Below are positions 6,684-11,433 of a stretch of 12,144 bases of DNA, piece by piece. Under the pieces are notes generated by a model that saw nothing but the letters and a program-made list of their open reading frames with translations, ran no database searches and was not told the origin of the DNA. Positions within the stretch are counted from its first letter, which is position 1; every line of letters starts with the position of its first letter. The position numbers and the translations under genes are program-made. The stretch comes from JAJXYP01 sp035541855 (lineage in GTDB: Bacteria; Patescibacteriota; Minisyncoccia; UBA6257; 2-01-FULL-56-20): assembly GCA_035541855.1 (NCBI GenBank), contig DATKMM010000055.1, forward strand, positions 1 to 12,144, read 5' to 3'.

Positions 6684-7691
6684 TTATCGCTTATTGAGCA
6701 GCGTCCGCTTGTACGTGTCCAAATGGTTCAGGATCAACCCGGTGCCTTTCGCCACGCAGAAGAGCGGGTCCTCCGCGACGTAGGCCTGCACGCCCAAAAA
6801 CCGCTCCAGGAATTCCGGCAGGTGGTGCAGCTGGACGCTGCCGCCGGACAGGATGATCCCTTTCTCCATGATGTCCGCCACGAGCTCCGGCGGGGTCACG
6901 TTGAAAACGTTCTGGATCGAGTGCGCGATCTCGATAAGCAGCGGGTTCAGCGCCTCCGCGATCTCGTTCGACGTGATCGTGATGTCCTTCGGCAGGCCCG
7001 TCACGAGGTCGCGCCCGCGCACCTGGTACTCCATTTTTTCCTTGGTCGGCAGGGCCGAACCGATCTCGATCTTCACCATCTCCGCCGTCTGCTCGCCGAT
7101 CGCGAGCGCATATTTCTTCTTCACATAGTCCATGATCGCGTGGTCGAACTTGTTGCCCGCGATGCGGAGCGAGTTCCAGGAGACGATGTTGCCGAGCGCG
7201 ATGACCGCCTGCTCGGACGTGCCGCCGCCGATGTTCACGATCATGTTGCCCGAACGCGCATTGATCGGGATGCCGGCGCCAAGCGCGGCAAGGATCGGCT
7301 CGCGGACGATGAACGCGCTCCCCGCTCCCGCTTCGCGCGCGGCGTTCATCACAGCGCGGCGCTCGGTCTGCGTGATGCCCGCCGGAACCGAGATGACGAC
7401 ATCGGGCTTCACGATATTGAACCAGCCGGTTGCCTTCGAGATGAAGTAGGTCAGCATCGCCTTCGTGATGTAGTAGTCTGCGATGACGCCGTCCTTCAGC
7501 GGACGGTACGCGACGATCTCATCCGGCGTGCGGCCGATCATTTCCTTCGCCTCCGACCCGACCGCGAGGACGGTGTTGTCCGGCCGCGTGAGCGCCACGA
7601 TGGTCGGCTCATTAATGATGAACCCCTTGCCCGGCACGAAAACCACCGTGTTCGCCGTCCCGAGGTCGATGCCTATCTTCTTACCAAACAT
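6684..7691 (-). CDS. mreB: Rod-shape-determining actin homologue MreB
   Basis: MreB forms membrane-bound filaments that direct side-wall synthesis by RodA/PBP2. The 335-aa protein has the actin-fold blocks in order: phosphate-1 IGIDLGTANT (6-15), EAKEMIGRTPDEIVAYRPLKDGVIADY (47-73), VPAGITQTERRAV (102-114), phosphate-2 NIGGGTSE (153-160), IGEQTAEMVKIEIGSA and adenosine-motif GIILSGGSVQL. Length is normal. One oddity is Asn153 (codon AAC) where MreB proteins have Asp in DIGGGT. The promoter is immediately upstream (7701-7729), and the next gene, delta-prime, begins 2 nt after the stop. mreC, mreD and rodA are not in the window. mrdA downstream agrees with an elongation role. Confidence 0.95.
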   Translation of the reverse strand: MFGKKIGIDLGTANTVVFVPGKGFIINEPTIVALTRPDNTVLAVGSEAKEMIGRTPDEIVAYRPLKDGVIADYYITKAMLTYFISKATGWFNIVKPDVVISVPAGITQTERRAVMNAAREAGAGSAFIVREPILAALGAGIPINARSGNMIVNIGGGTSEQAVIALGNIVSWNSLRIAGNKFDHAIMDYVKKKYALAIGEQTAEMVKIEIGSALPTKEKMEYQVRGRDLVTGLPKDITITSNEIAEALNPLLIEIAHSIQNVFNVTPPELVADIMEKGIILSGGSVQLHHLPEFLERFLGVQAYVAEDPLFCVAKGTGLILNHLDTYKRTLLNKR

Positions 7692-7700
7692 AGTGCCTCA

Positions 7701-7729
7701 ATTGTAACGCAAAGGAATAGATTTCTCAA
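7701..7729 (-). promoter_or_regulatory. Sigma-70-type promoter of mreB
   Basis: On the minus strand TTGAGA (7729-7724) and TACAAT (7706-7701) are separated by exactly 17 nt. Each hexamer matches the consensus at 5 of 6 positions. The expected start is at about 7694, only about 3 nt before the ATG at 7691, so the transcript would be nearly leaderless. The -35 directly abuts the structured element ending at 7731. This is the strongest promoter match in the window. Confidence 0.7.
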
Positions 7730-7730
7730 C

Positions 7731-7911
7731 GCCCGCTCTGTCCTCCTGCCTCCTTAAACCTGTTCCGTCTCGGGCAGCAGCCTCGGCCGCCGCTCAACCT
7801 GCCGCCCTGCTTCGGAAAGCGGGCGCCCGGCAGGTTAGCGCGCGGCCAGCGGCTGCCGCCAGTTTCACTCGCCTCCACCGGGTTTTAAGGAGGCGGGATG
7901 ACAGAGCGGGC
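7731..7911. repeat. Structured element, copy 1 (conserved core in a long stem)
   Basis: The outer arms 7731-7760 and 7881-7911 pair over about 30 bp with two mismatches and one bulge. The core 7757-7884 is about 94% identical to copy 2 (7 substitutions and 1 indel over 128 bp). On the minus strand the core folds as a rod: GGCGGCAGCC with GGCTGCTGCC, GGCCGC with GCGGCC, CGCT with AGCG, AACCTGCC with GGCAGGTT, and CCCGCTT with AAGC-A-GGG around a TCCG loop. The outer arms contain TAAGGAGG and its complement. On the minus strand it begins at the stop codon of the HAD remnant and ends at the mreB -35. I see no open frame of note and no match to RNase P, tmRNA or SRP RNA. Transcribed strand and function are unknown. 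Confidence 0.8.
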
Positions 7912-8141
7912 TAGAGATCCTTAAGCAAAACCGGGATCGCTCTAAAATCTGATGTTTGCACTTCTACTCCGGGCAACGACGTCTTGGAATATAGTAAGAA
8001 CTTCATTCCTGCGGCACGGGCAGCAATGAAATCGTTTTCTACATCGCCAATATAGATGATGAGTTTTGCTTCCGTTTCAATGCCCGTGCGGCAGACATGG
8101 ACGCAAAATTCACTGAAGTCGTGCAACGAGTATCGAAACAT
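7911..8141 (-). pseudogene. C-terminal remnant of a HAD-family hydrolase
   Basis: The frame encodes 76 aa from ATG 8141 (it is open from ATG 8192, but those extra codons cover a palindrome and look non-coding). The segment KLIIYIGDVENDFIAARAAGM (about 26-46) is motif IV of HAD phosphatases, with the acidic pair of GDxxxD at Asp33 and Asp37. The tail follows the usual HAD C-terminus. The nucleophile DxD motif, motif II and motif III are absent, so this cannot be an active enzyme. The break falls beside the palindrome at 8142-8168. The stop codon touches the outer end of structured element copy 1. GC content is lower than in the flanking operon. Confidence 0.65.
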
Positions 8142-8168
8142 GGTAAGCTGTCTTATAAGACGCTTACC
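8142..8168. promoter_or_regulatory. 27-bp palindrome, operator-like, before the small-gene operon
   Basis: GGTAAGC (8142-8148) pairs with GCTTACC (8162-8168), and the centre GTCTTATAAGAC (8150-8161) is a perfect 12-bp palindrome; only T8149 is unpaired. TATAAG at 8154-8159 is -10-like and would start transcription about 5 nt before the ATG at 8171. A dyad over a -10 fits a repressor site, perhaps for the 44-aa basic protein that follows. It could also be a recombination scar. Confidence 0.45.
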
Positions 8169-8170
8169 GC

Positions 8171-8305
8171 ATGAGCAAAAAGGGAAGGCCACGAAAAAAG
8201 TATCATAAGCCCGTCAATGCTACCTTTGACGAGGTGCTTGGAGCGTTTGCGAAGTCAAAATACGAAGATAAGAAAACGATAGAAAAAAAGCGGAAGAAAC
8301 AATAG
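8171..8305 (+). CDS. 44-aa basic peptide with AT-hook-like N-terminus
   Basis: The reading frame ATG 8171 to TAG 8305 encodes a strongly basic 44-residue peptide. Residues 3-10 read KKGRPRKK, the GRP core flanked by basic residues that defines an AT-hook minor-groove DNA-binding motif. The middle, PVNATFDEVLGAFAKSKYED, could form a short amphipathic helix, and the tail is lysine-rich. It starts 3 nt after a 27-bp palindrome and ends 2 nt before the next ATG, so it is the likely first gene of a plus-strand operon in the island. DNA binding or autoregulation is an inference. It is too short for composition alone to prove coding. Confidence 0.55.
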   Translation: MSKKGRPRKKYHKPVNATFDEVLGAFAKSKYEDKKTIEKKRKKQ

Positions 8306-8307
8306 AA

Positions 8308-8625
8308 ATGGGCAGGAAGGTTTCTAAGAAAAAACATCTCAAAGATGAGGCGGGGGTAATAAGTGGCTTAGTATTTGGTGTCTTCGGAGCATTGATTTGT
8401 TCGTTGTTATTCGCGGCGGGAGAAGCAAGAACATATGGACAACTTGTTGCTATCGCGGTTGGGCCAACCGTAGGCGGTACGGAGTGGTGGAAAAGTAAAC
8501 CTTTTGAAGTACACCGCTTTGTGGTAATTGCAATGATCGTCACAACCGCCTTCACAATTACCTTGCATTATGCTATACGTTCTATTAAGCAAATACAGAC
8601 ATGGATAACATCAAAACTGCTTTAG
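8308..8625 (+). CDS. Small membrane protein of unknown function
   Basis: The 105-aa product has a basic cytoplasmic-style N-terminus (GRKVSKKKHLKDE), hydrophobic segments at about 15-37 and 45-57, and a clear helix at about 70-92. I do not recognise the family. It follows the 44-aa gene by 2 nt and overlaps the next gene by 25 nt, supporting one transcript. GC content and codon use are AT-rich compared with the flanking operon. A minus-strand frame over the same bases is a poorer candidate because it breaks this operon arrangement. Confidence 0.6.
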   Translation: MGRKVSKKKHLKDEAGVISGLVFGVFGALICSLLFAAGEARTYGQLVAIAVGPTVGGTEWWKSKPFEVHRFVVIAMIVTTAFTITLHYAIRSIKQIQTWITSKLL

Positions 8626-9293
8626 TTTACTTGGCGATTGGCTTGGTTTTTGTTATCGGTGGAGCATGGGTTTCCAGCATAATTAATCAAACGGCAACTC
8701 CTACGCCGCCCAGTACTCTGCAACGATCCGTCGTGGAATGCCCTAATGATTCCCAATCATTTGCCGAAACGCAATCCAGTACGGATGTCGTCTTACTAAA
8801 CGATGTCCAATCTTACGCAAAAGCTGGCGATGGTTTTCCTATTGCATATAACGTCGTTTTAAAACGAACAGCATTACAATCCCAAATTGCCTGCGGCTAT
8901 TTACACTTTGTCGTAGATATTGGTGGAAAGCCACTTCACTCTTGGGAAGGTTTTTACATGGTACCCACAAATAGTGAACAATTCGGCGGACATCTTAATC
9001 TTGACCCTAACGCTGTTATAGCTAATACAGAAGTGAATGGTAAGACCGACGTTATATATCCTCTTAATGATATTGAATACAAGGCACCCGATGGTAGTAC
9101 GGGAGTTGCTGATTGGGCTTCTCTCTTAAACGTTTCTGCTGATATAGGATTCACAATTGCATTGAATACTACAAACCCAGCGGGGCATATAGATTTAGTG
9201 GAAATTGCTTACAAATGCTGGAATCCTCAAACGGGAGCGCAGACTAATGATTGTGGTTTAGCAACGAGTAGTATTCAACAAATTTCAAACTAG
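8601..9293 (+). CDS. Anchored extracytoplasmic protein of unknown function
   Basis: The 230-aa product has one N-terminal membrane helix (about 6-28) with no obvious cleavage site, then a Thr/Pro/Ser linker (TATPTPPSTL) and a polar, beta-rich domain. Four cysteines in the outside domain (in VECPND, IACGYL, YKCWNP and NDCGLA) could form two disulphides. There is no lipobox. I recognise no family. It overlaps the preceding membrane gene by 25 nt, which suggests that the two work together at the cell surface. AT-rich like the rest of the island. Confidence 0.7.
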   Translation: MDNIKTALVYLAIGLVFVIGGAWVSSIINQTATPTPPSTLQRSVVECPNDSQSFAETQSSTDVVLLNDVQSYAKAGDGFPIAYNVVLKRTALQSQIACGYLHFVVDIGGKPLHSWEGFYMVPTNSEQFGGHLNLDPNAVIANTEVNGKTDVIYPLNDIEYKAPDGSTGVADWASLLNVSADIGFTIALNTTNPAGHIDLVEIAYKCWNPQTGAQTNDCGLATSSIQQISN

Positions 9294-9309
9294 GGTAGTA
9301 AGTATATAG

Positions 9310-9414
9310 TTCCCTTTAGAGCTTCTGGGATATGAAAAAGACGACAAGCGATTCAACGAGTTAGTGGAGGATTTGATGTATTTACAGCATCACTATAAAA
9401 TTAAAGAGAAATGA
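9310..9414 (+). pseudogene. Start-less gene-end fragment
   Basis: After a stop at 9307-9309, 34 sense codons run to TGA 9414 with natural-looking composition (YEKDDKRFNELVEDLMYLQ, then a basic tail). There is no ATG, GTG or TTG near the beginning of the frame. The only ATG is 12 codons from the end. The stop overlaps the next gene's start as ATGA, the layout of a once-coupled gene pair. I read it as the C-terminal remnant of a gene whose front is lost. The original family is unknown. Confidence 0.35.
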
Positions 9415-9611
9415 GTAAGTTGTACGACATATCAGCAGGACAGCTCGGAACGATATGGATCTTTGGATTACTCGCCGAATGGTACGCTATTACTTACACT
9501 GGCGATAATTTTCAACCAACGCCTCTTTCACTTTTTCTATCATGGCTCATTCCGTTCGCTATAATCTTTTATAGCATCGGCTGGCACAACGCTCGAAAAC
9601 ATATAAAGTGA
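9411..9611 (+). CDS. Small two-helix membrane protein
   Basis: The 66-aa product has two hydrophobic segments (about 11-29 and 39-57) and a basic C-terminal end (NARKHIK). Function is unknown. The ATG overlaps the stop of the preceding fragment, and the TGA stop overlaps the GTG start of the next gene (GTGA), so the two are probably translationally coupled. TATAAA at 9394-9399 could act as a -10 for a transcript starting about 5 nt before the ATG, but the -35 is poor. Confidence 0.55.
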   Translation: MSKLYDISAGQLGTIWIFGLLAEWYAITYTGDNFQPTPLSLFLSWLIPFAIIFYSIGWHNARKHIK

Positions 9612-9938
9612 AAAGATTTTTTCTTGGCGTTGGAATGGGTTTTATCATTGGTCTAATTCTCTTCATCCTTTTGTTTTGGTTATCGGGCATCAACGCACCA
9701 AGTTGGATTCCTCTGATAGCATTTGCCATTATCGTCCTGGTTGCCGCTTACTTTGCTTTCGCAAAAAAAGAAATACGCTTTTGTGTTCGGGGTTATCATC
9801 GGCATTATCGTTTCATTTTTTGTCTATAAACGTCGCAATTGCTTTCCCAGGCCTGCTCGTAAAAATCTAATTAAAAAGCAATCTTTTGACATTTTCCCAA
9901 AAAGACTCATGGAGGAATTCGAACGAATTTTTATATAG
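9608..9938 (+). CDS. Three-helix membrane protein broken or shifted at an A7 run
   Basis: From GTG 9608 the first frame gives two membrane helices (about 5-25 and 32-50), then loses sense after AFAKK and stops at 9829. The run of seven A at 9763-9769 sits exactly there. Removing one A joins the second frame: KKYAFVFGVIIGIIVSFFVYKRRN, a third membrane helix with a basic end, then a polar tail to TAG 9938. The composite is 109 aa. It needs a +1 shift, so the -1 slippery-site rule does not apply directly. A homopolymer sequencing error, a real mutation, or slippage by ribosome or polymerase are all possible. Function is unknown. Confidence 0.5.
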
Positions 9939-9952
9939 CATTCGTCCCTCTA

Positions 9953-10139
9953 CTCCGCCCGTCCTCTCTCCGGCCTCTGCGAACCTGTTCCGGCCCGGGC
10001 AGCAGCCTCGGCCGCTGCTCAACCTACCGCCCTGCTTCGGAAAGCGGGCGCCCGGACAGGTTAGCGCGCGGCCAGCGGATGCCGCCGGTCTCACTCGCCT
10101 CCACCGGGTTCGCGGAAGCCGGAGGGAGGACGGGCGGGG
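9953..10139. repeat. Structured element, copy 2 (conserved core in a different stem)
   Basis: The outer arms 9953-9985 and 10107-10139 pair over 33 bp with four transition-type mismatches. Apart from the innermost AACC/GGTT their sequence is unlike the arms of copy 1. The core 9982-10110 aligns with 7757-7884 with 7 substitutions and one inserted base. Some inner pairs of the rod fold are weakened here (CGCT opposite AGCA, and one mismatch in the GGC-rich helix), so copy 1 is the better-preserved fold. On the minus strand the element begins 6 nt after the murF stop codon. Confidence 0.8.
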
Positions 10140-10145
10140 TCGGTC

Positions 10146-11429
10146 TCAGAACGCCTTGATCTCCTCCACGATCTTCGAAAGCTCCATCGAGTGCGAGGCC
10201 TTCACGAGCACGATGTCGCCTTGCTTCATGAGGTCCTGCACCGGTTTCCGCGCCTCGTCCGCCGTATCGAACGACAGGATAGTGCTCTTCTTCATGCCCG
10301 CCGCCCGCGCCGCCTCCGCGATGAACTTCGAGCGAGGCCCCACCGTCACGAGCACGTTCGCCGCCGCGGCCGCGAGCTTCCCCATCGCCTCGTGCGCCTC
10401 GATCGTGTACTTCCCGATCTCGAGCATGTCGCCGAGGACCGCGATCTTCCGCTTGGCCGGCAGATGCTGGAGCGCATCGAGCGCCGCGTGCATCGAAAGC
10501 GGGCTCGCATTGTACGAATCGTCGATGATGAACGTGTTCTTGATCCCCGGCAGGAGCTGCATGCGCGAACCGGCGGGCGAATAGTTCGCAAGCGCGTCGG
10601 AGATCGCGACCAGGTTCATGCCGAACACGATGCCGACCGAAGCGGCTGCGGCAGCCGCGTACGCATGCGACCGGCCGAAGACGCTGTGCAGGCGCACCGG
10701 CACGAACGCGCCCTTGTACTCCAGCTTGAACGAGATGCCGACCGGCCGCTCGCCGTCCATCCGGTTCTCGAGGCGCGAGATCTTCACCTCGGCGCCCTTC
10801 TCGAAACCGTAGGTCATCACGTGCGCCCGCGTCCGCGGCTCCAGGTTCATCACCGCCTCGTCGTCGTAGTTCAGGATCGCGAACCCCGCGGACGGCAGGT
10901 ACTCGATGAGCCGCCCCTTTTCGCGCGCCACCTCGTCCGGGCCGGAATAGTATTCGACATGCACCGGGATGTCCCCCACTGCCGTCACGATGCTTATGTT
11001 CGGCCGGGCGATCTTTAACAAATATTTAATGTTGCCGGGACGGTCAGCGCCGTATTCCAGGACCAGGATCTCCGGATAGTTCGGGTCTTTGAACGCTATG
11101 CGCCATAGCGCGCCGAGGATCACTTTCAGCCAGAAGAAAAATTTCCGCACCCGGGCCGTACCCGGCGGCGTCGCGCGGCTCACGAGCGCCAATTCGCCCT
11201 CCGACCAGCCCCCGAGGATCGCGAGCGGCAGGCCGAGGTCGTTGTTCAGATTCCCCGCCGACGCCCGCACGCGCCGCCCCTTGTCGAGCACCGCCTTGAT
11301 CGCGAGCTTGGTCGAGGTCTTGCCGACCGTCCCCGTCACGCCGATGATGCCCGGCCGATAGCGCCAGATGGTCAGCTGGGAAAGTTTCCGCAAAATGCCC
11401 CGCAAAGTTTTGACGAAAAAAGAGCTCAT
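10146..11429 (-). CDS. murF: UDP-MurNAc-tripeptide:D-Ala-D-Ala ligase, lacking N-terminal domain
   Basis: MurF adds D-Ala-D-Ala to the UDP-MurNAc-tripeptide, the last cytoplasmic step before lipid I. The P-loop GTVGKTSTK lies at 33-41, followed by the MurF signature GNLNNDLGLPL (59-69), EKGRLIEYL (170-178, with Lys171 in the carbamylated-lysine position), DDSYNASPLSM (303-313) and VLGDMLEIG. Central and C-terminal Mur ligase domains are complete. Classical MurF has about 100 residues of substrate-binding domain before the P-loop; here only about 30 hydrophobic/basic residues precede it. I recall this short form from CPR genomes. It begins 4 nt after the PBP stop with no Shine-Dalgarno. Structured element copy 2 follows its stop directly. 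Confidence 0.92.
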   Translation of the reverse strand: MSSFFVKTLRGILRKLSQLTIWRYRPGIIGVTGTVGKTSTKLAIKAVLDKGRRVRASAGNLNNDLGLPLAILGGWSEGELALVSRATPPGTARVRKFFFWLKVILGALWRIAFKDPNYPEILVLEYGADRPGNIKYLLKIARPNISIVTAVGDIPVHVEYYSGPDEVAREKGRLIEYLPSAGFAILNYDDEAVMNLEPRTRAHVMTYGFEKGAEVKISRLENRMDGERPVGISFKLEYKGAFVPVRLHSVFGRSHAYAAAAAASVGIVFGMNLVAISDALANYSPAGSRMQLLPGIKNTFIIDDSYNASPLSMHAALDALQHLPAKRKIAVLGDMLEIGKYTIEAHEAMGKLAAAAANVLVTVGPRSKFIAEAARAAGMKKSTILSFDTADEARKPVQDLMKQGDIVLVKASHSMELSKIVEEIKAF

Positions 11430-11433
11430 GGCG

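Larger units (their letters stand above)
7912..9952. other. AT-richer island between two structured-element copies
   Basis: By eye, sampled lines here are about 40-45% GC against about 60% in the flanking cell-wall genes. The stretch contains only small, unrecognised, mostly plus-strand genes plus broken gene ends, while the flanks are a minus-strand conserved operon. It is bounded on both sides by same-orientation copies of the structured element. I see no integrase, transposase or tRNA. Recent acquisition, with the element copies as recombination sites, is an inference. Confidence 0.65.

Noticed and set aside
6723..7757. Plus-strand open frame of 344 aa
   Set aside because: Antisense shadow of mreB; Arg/Asp/His-rich with no recognisable domain.
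7731..7911. Structured element as SRP RNA, RNase P RNA or tmRNA
   Set aside because: The GC-rich rod and an AGCAGCC string recall SRP RNA, but the GGAA-type tetraloop with its symmetric loop is missing; the RNase P and tmRNA consensus segments are also absent, and the element is present twice.
7898..7924. Eight-codon frame after a perfect TAAGGAGG
   Set aside because: The SD lies in the outer stem of the element, the peptide is tiny, and copy 2 has no equivalent.
8220..8555. Minus-strand open frame of 111 aa in the island
   Set aside because: It overlaps a plus-strand series with 2-nt gaps and overlapping ends that is better organised; its Thr/Pro/Ser-rich product shows no domain.
9838..9882. 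Eight-bp inverted repeat ATTGCTTT / AAAGCAAT
   Set aside because: Arms are short and AT-rich with a 29-nt loop inside a probable coding region; expected by chance.
9916..9929. AATTCG-AA-CGAATT dyad followed by T residues, as a terminator
   Set aside because: A six-bp AT-rich stem with a two-base loop cannot form a stable hairpin, and it lies within the tail of the frameshifted gene.
7731..10139. The two element copies as a CRISPR array or integron attC sites
   Set aside because: There are only two units 2 kb apart; attC sites have conserved ends and variable centres, the reverse of what is seen, and no cas or integrase gene is present.
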